64,000 bases of DNA, from contig VWZW01005505.1 in assembly GCA_013397115.1 (NCBI GenBank), forward strand, positions 186,001 to 250,000. The letters are read 5' to 3'. The number at the start of each line of letters is the position of its first letter. The first letter of the stretch is position 1. The DNA comes from Edolisoma coerulescens. Taxonomy: Eukaryota > Chordata > Aves > Passeriformes > Campephagidae. Below, one piece after another: positions 36,801 through 50,536 of this stretch. Made by a program: the position numbers and the translations under genes. A model generated the notes under the pieces. It was not told where the DNA came from. It was given only the letters and a program-made list of their open reading frames with translations, and did no database searches.

Positions 36801-39800
36801 ATTGCCAATACTACCCGAAACCTATGCCTCAAAATCATTTAGCTTCAGAATGTCTTATCAAAATAATCTTTCGTGAGTACTTACAAGAACCTTATCTATC
36901 CCCAGTAGACAAAAATTGACACAAAAATTGGAGACACCTCTCAGAGAAAAGAGCTACTAGATTTTGTACATGATAAGGTGATGTTTCTGAACCTATTAAA
37001 TACACTACAGGCCCATAATGCTCTCCCTTCAGGGTAATAAATCAACTTGTCTTAGAACACTAACAAATGAACAAGGAACCACTGTACTACCTTGTGAAAT
37101 AACAGACCCCACTGTGAAAACAGCAGACACACTTCTCTTTAGCCAATAGGTTGTGCTTAACAGTTTCCAAAAAGATGGTCTTGTGCAGGCTGAATGCACT
37201 AGTATGGTGCAATTTATAAATAGTCAAAACACCAATTCGATGCTTCTGGTAAAGTATATTATGAGTCCTACCTATGCACCACTTAAATACTAATATGATA
37301 GAGCCATCCAACATCTGTGTCCAACACCACACCCTGAGCTGAATCTACAAATCTAAAGCCCCATGGGCCCCTGAATGCTTTACAGAGAAGTTGGTACTTC
37401 ACACAGCCATACAATACTGACAAAAACATCTATTGGTTTAAGATAAACCATCTTTCCTAAGCCTTTTAAGAGGAACTATAATGAGTTTGAACTGCACATT
37501 ATTCCCACACTGATGTCTGTGAAGTGACACACCCCATATTCTCCTTCCTACTCTGAGTTTAATATTGCCTTGAGGTAGGAATACAGTCCTGCACCTTGGA
37601 CTTTGAAAGTATTCTAACCATTCTCTTTTATGAAAAAATGCAAAACATGGAGCTTGTCATTGATACATCTGCATGCTGGAGAACATGTTCCACACAAACC
37701 TTTTAGAAGCTTTCTCAGGTATAGCTGGGGCTCTCATCAGTTATCTCGTTTGGAATATGGAAAAACTTCTTCCCCTCCCATATTCAAAATACTCCACGAT
37801 GAGGAACTCATCCTATTCCCATGCTTTTCCCAAGATTTTGGGAAATTGCTTCTAAACTTTAGAGATGCTCCTTTAAATGCTGATCAAGAGCTTTGCACTT
37901 GGAAATGGTGTCTCTTCTGGTGAGAGACGGAGAGTGGGGATTCTGGAAACAGTGATAATGCAAATACAGGGATGGAGTCTGCTATCAAGCCTTACTAAAA
38001 AAAAATCCAAGTTGCCTTGAGAGCTTTAAACCAGAGAAAAAATGCTTGAAGGATTTCACTGCCTGAATTTGAATCTATCAGACCACAGAGCTGTTTTTAT
38101 TGCTTTAACTCTCAAATTTACTAATTGACATTTCATGTTGCAATAATGAATTCAGCTTGTGGCCACACACGTTCAGTCCTGGACTTTCCCTGGGTAAAGA
38201 GTTTTCTACTTAACATTAATGTTTTCAAAATAGATGATAACAAACTAGACATTATAGCGACTAAAAGATGTGTTATGCCCAAAGGAGTAAGACTCAGCAA
38301 ATACAAATAGGAAGTATAATTAAGTTACCAAACCAAGCATCAATATGACCACCCCATGGTTCAAATAGAGATCTACCAATAGTGGACCTCAAGGCCACTG
38401 TGACAAAGAAATAGCAGATGTTTCAGAGAAAACTGTACAGAAGGTTTTAGCTTTACAGAAAACCACAGTCAAGGCAAAGATTGACCCAGCATCAATAATT
38501 AGAATTGAAGGCTCCTGGCCTTGTTAAAGTCTGTGTTCTGGTTTGAAGATTGTAACATACAAATAAGAGACCTCCATGGGCTGAAATCAAAAGTATTTTT
38601 CATTACAGAGTCTTCAGTTATTGAACACACGTAATATGTACAACATTAAATCTGTGTGGTTGTAAAATCTGATTGCAGTCTCTTACAGAAAACACACTGA
38701 TCTTGTCCTATGGGAAAAATAATAAAATACAATGAAGTTGAACATTTATAAATGACCTTTCCATTCATAAAAAGCTAGGGGTCTCAAAGGAATCTTGCAA
38801 TAAACTTGCATATGAGTTTATCTATAATCCATCATGGGGGAAAAAAAAACCCCAAAGTAAAGCCCTTCAAACTGGGAGAATATTTTACTAATCTATTCCA
38901 AGTCCAGTGGAGCAGAAGCCTGCATGCCCTAGCTGTAATATTTTGCTCCACCTAAACAGCAAGCTGCCCGTCATGGGTCACATATATTGCTTATCAACAG
39001 AGGAATGCTGGTTCACATATTCACATATATCAGAAGTCAAAATCTCCAGGCCAGTGATGCTTTTCACCTCCAAAATTGCACCTTGAATTTTATGCCAATC
39101 TAACAGGCAAAAATGAAACAACAAAATATAAGGCCAGTGAGTATGCGATAATGAAGTTATTAATTTTACAATGCAAAAAAAAAATCTAGAAAAAGGAAAT
39201 GAGCATATTAAATCTCTTTATAAGCAGAAAAACCAACATTTATTTTTTTAAAATAAGGAAAACCATTCCAGCCAACTTTTCAAGTAATTGGTGATTTTAT
39301 CATCCTGTAGATTTAAGAATCTAACATGCTGTTTTCCTCATCTTTGCTACTTCATCTTCAAGCCCAGGAGAAACATTTACACCAATTAAAAAAAAAGAGA
39401 ATTTCATTAAAATTTGTGGTGTCTACACCATGACACCTATGCAGCAATTTATCTGCAATCTATGTTAGAGGTAAGCAGGCACTTAGGGAGCACATGTAAC
39501 TATCTAAGAATGTCGTTGTATGGAATATAATTGTAACAGAAGATATTCCAAAAAAAGTATTTCAAACACCAAGGAGAAATTTTGCTTTAGAATCTGAATT
39601 ACCACATTACTACATTACTGCAGGTAATTCTTTTGTCTAATTCTCTGCGAGATCCAAAAGAATCTTGCATGATGATAGGTAGATAGTATGAAAAATTAAT
39701 CTACAGCACAAATACTGGAACAGACTCTTGATGTACAAAAAGGACCTTTTGGTCATATTTCATTTTGACTTTGATGGCATTATGATGTGAACGGCAGCCA

Positions 39801-42800
39801 AATTAATTAGAATACCCCTTCAGTACAAGCAAGGATTTAGGCTAAAGAAAAAAATGTCCAAATTATATATGTATATTTTTAATTCTATGGTCAATACCAT
39901 TTATGATTCTTATAAAAAATCTTTGAATATAATCACTTACTTGTCACCAAATTCAGAGGAATCAGGATGCCAGTTTTTTGTAACTAAAACCACTATTCAC
40001 ACAGAGGTTACATTTTCAAACATACATATGGCCAGCTGTAGAGCATTTCATACACACTATTTTCCAGTAAAAACCATTGCTAAGTAAGCTTTTTATTATA
40101 CTGGCTCTAGGAATAAACAAATTACCAGACTAAAACAAACTGTAAAAAGTGCTGCATACAACAGAAACATTTTACTGGCATTAAGAAAAAATGTTGAATA
40201 TCGAAAAGCTTCAACTCTCGATTCAAGTAATTCATGTCAACAGATATTTAAAATCCAAATGTATTAAGATGGTCAGTTTAAAGAATCACTTACATGAAGA
40301 AACTGCAAAGAAAGCAATAGTCTTGTTAGCTAGCCCGAATATTTGCAGACATTAGCACATGAACAGTAGCTATAGATTCTATTACCCATATCCAGATGAA
40401 GTTTTGGCAGACAGACAAGCAGAAATCAAGCATCTTAATATTTATATACATTCAACACGGTAAAAAACACTCATCTAAGAACCCAAACTGGCCTTGTGTA
40501 TGTTTTTCATATTTAAGACTACAACCCACATTGATGTTGAATAAACCTCAGAAACAATTTTGTCCTAACATCTCTAGTCAGCTAGTGTCACTAAGCTCAT
40601 CCATTTAACAAGGCAAACTTATGTTTTGAAAAATGCACCAGCGGTGTGCTTCACTTTTGGACATGCACAGACTGAATCATAAACAAGGGAATGACAGGAT
40701 CCTTCCTATACCACTTACATGGCACTAAAATGGTTCTTTGTGAGGACTTGATTATGAAAGTGTTTAAAAAATATATCTCTGACTCCCAAGAAATGTGCTC
40801 TGGCTGACTAGCACACTGCACATCTTTGGGCAGGTCTCCGTCAGCCTCCTTTATTAAAACTGTTCTTTCTTGCCTAAAAAACACTTAGTCAAGGTTGCAC
40901 TTCTAGCAGACTCCTCCATATCCATATCATAACTGAATGACTGCCAGAAGTACTGACACTCTAGGAGTCTCAAAAGTTCCTTGGTGAAATGAGATACCTG
41001 GGTTCAAACAATTTTGGAAAGAGAGGGGTTTAATACATACATATATCAGATATATGTATCTTTGTGTCAATAACCTGTGGTCGTTTTTGAGGGATGATAA
41101 AAGACAAAATCAGAGAGGGCACTTCCTTCTAATTTTGCAAGGAAGTGTAGATGTGCTTGGAGCACTCAGATCCAAAGGAAAAAGTCCTTTATTATAAATG
41201 TAAATGTTTGGGTGTCACCTTACAGCCCCTGGTACATATTCCTTCCTGGGTATTACTTCTGCACCTTCTTGGCTACATGAGTTATGCTGATGGCTCAGCC
41301 TTTTGTGAATATCAGTGTAAGACATCTGTACAGGCAGTATATTGATACACTGTTAGGAAGTGCAGGCACCTAACCTGAGGCTTTTGATTCCACCCAATGA
41401 CAGAGTGTCCACAATTCAGACGCAGGACTGAAACTGGATCTCACTTTTGTCCAAACTCATATGGAACATATTTAATCATTAGATATAAATTGAAAAAGCA
41501 AAACTACATTTTCACCTCTGAAGATACTTCTCACCTGCTGAAGTTATCATGTGCTTTTGAAATCCAGGGGCTCTCTCAACTTGCAGAAAGATTTTACAAA
41601 AAACCATATAACATAAAAAATACAATGCCAACTCTGAAACCTTATAGAAAAGAGCTTTAAAGCTAGAATCAATAGAGCTCCCTTTCGCTGGTTTTTACTA
41701 CAGTCATACTGTTAGCTGGAAAACCTGCAAATGCACCTACCTTCAACAGCTGTGCTGCTTTTTACATTCCACATGTAATAGTCTTTGAAAGCACACAGGG
41801 TGTTTATGCAGTTTGTACAGGTGACAATCATTGGAGGCAAAATTCTCTTGCTCTTTTCACTGGTGCAGAGAACTAAAGAAAAGCCTTGCAAAGCCTGCCC
41901 TTGCTCACCAAGTGTAAGAGGAGAGCTGTGTGGCAGAGGTCTGCAAGGGATCTTGCACCTTCCTGGGGGATTCGGAACAGAGCCCTGCAGGGGGGCAGAG
42001 AGGAGCCTTTCTGAGGGAAGCCAGAGGCACTAAAACATGAAACATGAAGCATTTCTCTACTTGAAAAGCATAATGGCACAACTATTACTGTACACAAGGT
42101 GTGTGGCAAATATGCGGACTATGATCTGGTCTCTGGGGAAGAATCCTCTCTCTTACCCCGTTCTTGTTTCTTACAGACCAGCTTAACATCAGTGGCCATG
42201 AATTTCAGTCTAAAAATTTTCCTGACCAAGCTTTTAGGGGGTTAATTTTAAATATGGATCTTTTCTGTAGAGGGTTCAATTCCACATTCTCCCTCCTAGG
42301 ATGCTGAGTATATGCCAAGCATTTATCCATTTGTTTCAGAAGTGTCATATCAGGAATAAATCGATGTGTTAAGAATTGCCTGATGATGTTGTTGTGGGAT
42401 TAATCTTACAGAATAGATCATCGGCACGACTACCTTTGGCATTCTGTGTGCACAACGTTCCATTTTAAGCATGAAAAGCCTTCTAATGCCAAAGTAGAAG
42501 AGCCATATATTGAATGATCTGCCACCATTCAATATTTAATCCTGCAATTGAAGCCACTAAAGGGATACAGAAAAGTAACAAGATGAATGAATTGTGACCT
42601 TAAACTTGCAAAAAGACAACCCAAACAATTTATCTTTCTGGCTCACACTGCATCCTGTGGCCAATACTCCTATCACTTCTCTACAGTTTGGGATCTGTAG
42701 ATTGATCAATGCCATATTAGCAAAGTACCTGAGAAGACAGTTTAGCAATTCAGACAATCCGCTGCATATGCTTTAAGAATATTCTGTGTCAATCTGGTTT

Positions 42801-44358
42801 ATCTGTAGCTGAAAGTAAAGGCTTCTTAATAAAAAATCAATTCCATTTTCAAAAACGCATTTCTAAACAACAGTGGCAAGGTGACTAGAAATAACACTTT
42901 TGCTAATCAACAAAACGCAAATAAAATACTCTGAAAATCTGGTCAGCCCAAAAAACTCATCAGATTGATGCACTTTTAAGACTTGCTAAGAGATTATTTT
43001 ATAATTTAGTTTTCAAAATAAATGTATTTGTTTCCTTGCAAAAGAAAAAAAAGCAATATAATAAGCACATAGTGATACCACGATGGATGGAGCTGAGGGC
43101 CATTAAGACCTCAGAGACCACCCAAATACTTTGCTCATGCCCTATGTCACAACCAAAGAACTTTTGAAGGTATGTGCTAAGGTTGATGTGGTAGTGCTAG
43201 CTAAACTCATAAACTAGCAAATAGCACATTGCAGTGTGGTAGGAGCCACACAGAAAACAATTAACAAAGAATATCTCCAGTTTACCTGCTAAGAGCAAAT
43301 CTCCAAAATCTCAGCAGAAAACACAGCCATGCTTGACTTCAAGGACAATCTTCTGTCCATTTATTACATGGAATCTAATCGGACTTTGTAGATCAGCATC
43401 CTTACTTAGGGACAATGCTTTTCTTGACTGAGACTATTGGTCTTTATTTATAAGGTGTCAGTAGTATTTATTAGCATGTGTAAGACACAAATTCCAACCA
43501 GTCTTATCAAGGAAATATTCTAAGATCTCTTAACATTAAACTTGTCACAAAAAAGCCTAGTGTTTGGACTTTACTGCAGGTATTCCATCCTCTCTTTGTA
43601 GATTAACTGAAATAATTTCTAAAAATCCACAAAAAATATATCTTAATCAGTGCTTCTAAATTTGTGATCTTACAATTCTATGTTTTCTCTCATAGTAATT
43701 CCTGTGCATTGAACTAATTAAATATTTTATCTGACTAAAACTGATGTGGTAGTAGAATAGGTAAGACGAGTGGTCCAGAGGTGGCTGCACTTGACTGATT
43801 AAGATTAAAACTTTATTTCTTTTTCATGAGTGTATTTCATTTCTGCCCAGTTACAGATCAATGGATCAGAAATGAACAGAATTAAGCATGCCTAAATCAA
43901 AACAGAATGTTATTAAAAATGACAAAAGAACTTTTTTGGTTTACAGTATTGTGTTACTGCAACATAAATAAGAAGGGACCAAATTATGTTATTCAGTGTA
44001 TATTGATCACTCCCACCAGAGACAGTGAGAGTGGTATATGTAGACATATCCAGGCATAACATTAACTAGCTAGTTAAAGCTAATTTTTAATGAGTGCACA
44101 AGTGCTTTGTTATTCATACTAATAATCTGTAGGTGATACAACAAACTGGAGAAAAAAACTAGTTTCTTAAAGAAACATATATTCTATTTCTATAAAATTT
44201 TTCCATAATATGAGCTCTCTAATGGGCTCAGTTAAGCAACATCAAGATAGGAACACGATCTAAAGTGTACTAAATTAATGGAAGTCTTCTACTGAATAAG
44301 GTGAGATTGATTTACAACACTTACACAATACACATCATATATACTTTCTGTTTATTAA
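33802..44358. other. AT-rich non-coding DNA
   Basis: No exon, RNA gene or transposon was recognised. The stretch contains a short hyphenated palindrome at 41037-41059 and scattered A-runs. ATG-initiated frames up to about 90 codons occur without family signatures. Confidence 0.5.
41037..41059. repeat. Hyphenated palindrome, 10-bp arms
   Basis: ATACATATAT and ATATATGTAT pair perfectly around CAG. It is AT-only in the arms, so chance and microsatellite slippage are plausible origins. Confidence 0.6.
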
Positions 44359-44425
44359 GACAGTACTTTTAAAGTAGCAAAGCTACTGAAGCAAAGAGTA
44401 ACTTCAGTCTAAGTAAAGTACTGTC
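44359..44425. repeat. Compound inverted repeat (nested stems)
   Basis: The outer arms GACAGTACTTT (44359-44369) and AAAGTACTGTC (44415-44425) pair over 11 bp. Inside lie two further, partly competing stems: AGTAGC/GCTACT with an AAA loop (44373-44387), and ACTGAAG/CTTCAGT (44385-44391 with 44402-44408). A single strand could fold into a branched structure. No miRNA-like long stem or transposon end was recognised. Confidence 0.6.
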
Positions 44426-46940
44426 CTTTTTTATGGTGGTTTTTCCACCCCAGAATGTATCTACATTCGGGAACAGTCATTCACTATTTCCATCCTTTTT
44501 TTTTTGTCTGTCCAAGAATTACCTGGGCAAGCTAATCTGTGATCAGTCAGCAGCTTCTCTTATAGTTCACTCTCTACTGTACATGCATAGTTTTCCATTT
44601 TAATATGTATTAAAATTATTTATTTAATTCACAGACAAAAAAATTAGTAACTGTTGCTTTCTTTATGAGGTCCAAACCAAAAACTTGCCTTAAGTTAAAA
44701 ATTACTTCAAGTTCACAAAGGATTGAGTTCTTTAACTGTGTTATCAAGTTTCTGTTTGGCTTTGGGGATAGGTAGTACGAGACACATGCCTGTAGGGGGA
44801 ATCTCCACTGAAGTGATGTTTGTTCTAACAGTGTTAAAAATCTATTTTGAAAATGCTGGCTTGTAAACCTCATTCACAAAGAAAAAAAGGTTGTTAAGTT
44901 TTGAACACAAAGAACAAATACATTAAGGAGTAATAATCTCTTTTACAGTTTTGTATTTTCGTTTGGGTGTTTGTAAAGCCAATTATAATTTTGGAAACTG
45001 GAAACCCACAGAGATATAATGTGAGTTTATAAAAAAAGGAGATTAAATTATTTTGTTTTGAAGATGTATATTTAAACTCTTTATTAATTGTTCTTCATTC
45101 ATTTCAATGCTGGATTTGTTGACTTTACAAAGAATAAAATCTCTTATAGCTGCCAATTCTATAAATTCCTCCTGGATCTAACACAGATCTGTTCTTTCTG
45201 GAGAATTCTGCCTCAGCTGCATCAGTGCAACACCACTGAGAACACCTTTGGGAAAGCAATGAAGAGAAGAGTTCAAATATTTACTTAAAGATACCTAATT
45301 TTGTTAATTTATAAGCAAGACCAGGACAGACCAACACACAATTCAGTAATCCAAAGCTGTGTTAACTTTGCAAGACCAAAGGATTTATAAATCAGCACTT
45401 CCATTACTAATATGAACTGTAAGCACATATAAAGCTCCCAGCAGTTGAGTCAGAAACAGTCATTTCCACAGAGCCCCTTTTCACATTGGAGCCACACATC
45501 AAACCTCCACCAGACAGCCTAAGCCTATTCAGGAGAGTCTTGAATGCCTCTCACCGGCAGGACTTGTTCGCTTGCTTTATCTACAGAACAGGATGTATCA
45601 TTCTTTACATGAGGAACCAGTTCTGTTCAATGTTGATACTTATCAGGTTTGGTCTGCTATTTTTCAGATATGAAAAGCTTTCACAATGCACTCAGCCTCC
45701 ATGGAGCCTTAATGCTGCTGAACAGATGAAAAATAATTCACGCTATCATATCCAGATTCTCAAACCAGCATAAAGTCTGCAAGTGCCCCATAATCATTAT
45801 CTCAGCTTTTTAAATAATGAAGCATTGGTGATTTCACAGAAATAAAAGCAGTATCATAGCATGTGGAAATCTGCACAGCATTGCCTCCCAACTTAGGGAC
45901 ACAGAGCAAGAGAGTCCACCAGCTGGAGTTGGAAAACTCAGTCATATCAGGATTAACTTCTAGCATTTTACTCTACCACACTATTTACTACATATTTTCA
46001 GGTATACAGATATTCTTTGACCGATTTTCACAAACCTAAAAAGCCCATTTATTTCACTTCTTCTGTAGAAGAATTTTCACCTTGCTTCCCAATACCTATT
46101 GGTGCCTCCACGAAGTTCAAGTGGAGTCCTGATAGAAGAGAAGAGAGGACGCACTGAACATAATAAAACTTTCTACCTGGTAATTCTTTTTTTTAAACAA
46201 ATGGATAAAGAAAGACATGAAACTCTATTTAAAGGCAGGCTCTCATGCCTCTAGTTTTGGGGGGGTCTTTATGTTACATATCTAAACAAATACATTAGGT
46301 TTTTTTAAAATACAGCACTATACTGGTTTTATATCTGACCAGTAAATATTGCAAAGATCCAAATTCACTACTGCACTACTCCAGCCTGTGAAAGTAGTAT
46401 TACTGAAAACAGTAATATTAAATAATCTGCAATTCTGGATCATCGCTCTTAAACATGGAACAGAGGATATGGACTGATATTGAAATAGATACAAATTTGT
46501 ATGCATGTATAAGACTGCATTATGCTTTGATTTTCCAGAAGTGGACAGGAGGGATTAAAGAAGCATGTATAAAAATGTAACATATCTAGGCACTTTTAAC
46601 TGTATTTAGTCAGGGAACCAGAAGACAGAATTTTATTTCTCTTAGCCAAGAAATGCTGAAGTAGTATTACAGTTTCTTCATCATCTTTGTGATTTGTGAA
46701 GCAGTTGGCCTTTGGGAGATTTAAAAACTTTCAAAAACCTATATTAACATATTACAAAGGCACAGGTAATGGACAAGAATATGTTTCATGAATTTGAAGG
46801 GAAAGAACTGATACATGCACATACTACAAGCTGAGATAGACATTAAAAAAGACTGATACTGCTAGTAAGTTGAAAAAATATCAATAGCTTAAAATGTGTA
46901 TAAACAGGAAAATATAATGTCATTATACTATTATAATTAT

Positions 46941-46958
46941 TAATGATAATTATCATTA
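46941..46958. repeat. Perfect 18-bp palindrome
   Basis: TAATGATAATTATCATTA equals its own reverse complement. It carries TAAT cores at both ends and a GATA core on each strand, so a symmetric homeodomain or GATA site is conceivable. The surrounding 40 bases are almost pure AT. Confidence 0.7.
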
Positions 46959-47080
46959 TTTTGAGGAGGGCATGATGTTAACAAGCTCAAAACATGTTTC
47001 AGCCCAGAACTAAAATGTGGAACTTTTTACCTGGTTACAAAAGAAAAACCAACAATAAATTCTCGGATTCCTTGGAGAAT

Positions 47081-47112
47081 AAAAAAGGGGGAAAAAAGAA
47101 AAAAAAAAAGAA
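47081..47112. repeat. A/G-only simple sequence
   Basis: A32-base purine-only tract made of A runs broken by a G5 block and single G residues. Confidence 0.8.
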
Positions 47113-49930
47113 GTTTAAAAGCTTTGGCTTTCTTAAAAAATGTGCTTCTGTTAACTTCTATTATTTACACATCTCAGTGACTCAACAGCATCACACAGAT
47201 AAAGCCCCAAGGAAATGTAGCAGTTAATAAATTATTAAGCCAGTCTCCTTTAAAACATCAGCACTGGGCAGTACAAAGGCCTGGCATGCCATGTCAGATG
47301 CAAAAGGATCTGCAAATCTGAAAGAGTTATCGGAGCTGGGGAACAGCTGCCTCTGCAGATCCCAAGGCCCACCTGGGATCCACTTACTACAGCCTGTCAT
47401 TCTCACCGAGTTTAATGCTTATACAGTCAATGAAACATTAGATGAAGCTAAAGGATACATCCCCAAAGAATCTGCCTTGTGCTTTGGGAAATGACCTTTA
47501 AACAGTCACCTTCTGATAGAAAATTAACTACAGCTCCCTGCATCTGCAGAAATACCTTGATGTTTGTGATTTGTTCCTAAGCACACACACGCACTATGTT
47601 GGTACTCTTTCTGCTGAGCTAACATATGCATATATGTATTTGTTTTTTCTTTGCATTTCATATTTTCACACTTCAGCACATCAGGTATTAGTTGCTAAAG
47701 TGACTAATTTAAAATTATAGCAGTCAGTGATTTTTCAGTGACAAGTGAAAACCTAGACACTTATTTGGGTTGTTGGTTTGTTTTAAAAATCAAATTTGCA
47801 TTGCCTGTGGAAGCATTTTCTTAACTCCTTTTTAGCAGAACAACCAAACCCATTCTCCTATTTTATTAAAAGAACAACAGTCTGGGTTTGATGGCTACTA
47901 TCATGAGGAACATGATAAACAACTATGACTCTTTTTATTAGTTGATAAAGAAAATTATTTTATTAGGAACAGACCAAAGTAAAAGCTATGTGTATGACAT
48001 GGAAAGAAGGATATGTTTGTGAAATGACATGGGAGGAAATGGCAAAAAAAGGTAAACAAGCTAGAAACATTCTTTAAAGCAGAACAAGTGAAAATCAAAT
48101 AACATTGCATTTGCTAAAGACCTGACTCTTGCCTATTGCATGCCTAATGTTATGTGATGGGAAAAACAAAAATTATTATAATACTGGCATTTCAGAGAAC
48201 TCACTCTCAGAACTAAAGACCTGAAAAGTCATTGGCCATACCACAGCCACAAAAACCCCACCAAACTAAAGCAAGTTTAGCACTCCCCACAAACTGTTCT
48301 TTCTTAGCTTGGACATGATGCACAGGGTCCCAAATTTCAATTGCTTAGCAATTACTACCAGAGTAGAAAGAAGCATATCACATGCTGGAGGTGCCAGCAG
48401 CAGCACCAGCACATGTACTTGTGCAGGTGAAGATCCATGTCCAGCCCCAAATCACCGTCTTACAAGGAAATGGCTGCAATAACATTTCCAACAATGTTTA
48501 GTACCTTACATTTCACAGGTGGTAGGAACCAAATTGATTGGAAATATTGCTCTAATAACTTTGTACACAGATGTTAAAGCTCTATATTGGTCTTCCATTT
48601 TTTACTGAACACTACAACAATTCTATCACTCATAAAACTGCATTTAATTCTATTTGGAGGGCTGTCAACATTACAAATGGCATATGAAAGACAGTAGACT
48701 ACAACTGCAAACCACTACAAGTTTTAAGACTTCAAACTAAAGGCTTTCTTTGAAGTAATCCCTGCCTGAATTACAGGACATGTGAGCACAACACAAAATT
48801 TTGTCAGGAATAAAAAAAATACTACCAGTACACTAAAAACTACAGCAAAGTCACATAAGTATGTTTTAGCTCTACACCCCTGAATGCTGAAGAAATTACC
48901 AAACAAATTTCTAAGCTTTAAAATGGCACACAATAGTACAATCTAGACTATTCTTGGAGGGGTGAAAACACACATTTGACTACAGCACAGTGTCTGTGTT
49001 ATTACCATGTTCTGGACCCTATAATATGTACTGTGAACTAGGAAAAAAAGGCAAATACATACACTCCTCATTATTTAGGAAATAACCAATTATAAGAAGA
49101 GTTATATTGCACACTATGATTTTTGTTTATTTTTTGCTATTTTCAGTCTTTGGAACAATTACACCTCAATAATACTTTTGCTGCAAAATATACATGTTCC
49201 CTTCAGTATCAGTACTACCTTTAACCCTTTCTTTGCTCCACAGCTTTCTCAGTTTTGTTGTCAGTGGTGGTAGCTGTAAGGGAGAAGGGTTGTGGTTGAT
49301 TTCTTTGGTTTTGCTGCACTATGTTAACAACAGATTTATATTCAACTCCTCTAGTGTACAACCAAACTGTGGAGGAACTTTTTGTCCAAATAAGAAAAAG
49401 ACGACAGTACACACTAGGAAAATAAAACAAAAAAAGTATGTTTCTTCTAAACTGACTTAAGATCCTGGTAGTCCAGACATGCAACTAAACTCAGGTATAA
49501 TGGTTTTTAATGCTTCCTCTACAAAGACACACACACAATTAGAAACATTTCACCTAAAATCAACCTTGGCATCTACATCTGCCCCAAAGTACTCGATCCA
49601 CATTCTACAGTTCCTCTCCATAGATCACGAATGCATAGACTCCATTCAGACAAATCCTTCCTGAGCTTATTTTGCCAAATAAGATTGATATTAACACATG
49701 GAGAACTTATGCTTGTGAAATACTTCTGGATGTGAAATCAAAGAAATCATTGATTTCCTTTTCTGAAGTAACAAAAAACAATATAGCAATAGCTATGAGG
49801 AAAAAAAACCCCAAACCAGCTGACATAAATCTAATGACCAAAAAATCATTAGTCTATCTTTTGTGGTAGGGATGGAGCATATAAAGATTCCAGTTAATTG
49901 CATATTCACAGAAAAGACAGAAATGAATTT

Positions 49931-49953
49931 AAAAAAAAAAAAGGGGGGGGGGG
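49931..49953. repeat. A12G11 homopurine block
   Basis: Twelve A residues are followed directly by eleven G residues and then TGGTGGT. Such homopurine blocks are unstable and error-prone in sequencing, and the G run could stack into quadruplex-type structures. Confidence 0.9.
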
Positions 49954-50505
49954 TGGTGGTTTGTGTGGGATCTTCTAACAAGATCTGCTGAAGAACACAG
50001 AATTGACAGAGAGCAGCAGGGACACGACTCCCACCTATACTGATCCTTTAAGTCAAACAGAATACACCCATCTGCTTCAATGCATTTGGAAAGCATTAGT
50101 TAAGCATATTAAACAAAAACACCTATCAGAGGTACTGTGCTAATATAGACAGGATCTCAGCGACCTAGAAAAGCAGTACAACTTGGGGATGCTGTGGGAG
50201 AATGAGATGGTATTTAAAAAGAGTGGGAAAAAGCAATGCAAAAAACTGCAAGTGGTATCAAACACGCAACATCTTTACTGACAACATCTTAAACCTTAAA
50301 ACCAAAGAAAACAGAGACTACACTTACACTAACATATTCCTCAAGAGAAAGAATAAAGGAGACGGAGAAAACAGTCAGTGCTGCTTCTATTTTCAAGGCA
50401 GCTTCACTACTGCTTTAATAACACTATTTCTTAAGGCAATCAAGAAATGCACAAGATCTATTTGTATATTTATTTATAACAATATATGGAAACAGATAGA
50501 TGTAA

Positions 50506-50536
50506 TTTCTCAATATACTGTATTTTCTCAATATAC
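50506..50536. repeat. 18-bp tandem duplication (1.7 copies)
   Basis: TTTCTCAATATAC occurs at 50506 and again at 50524, period 18. In the plus frame it would encode repeated SQYT, but that frame is not a supported gene. Confidence 0.75.
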
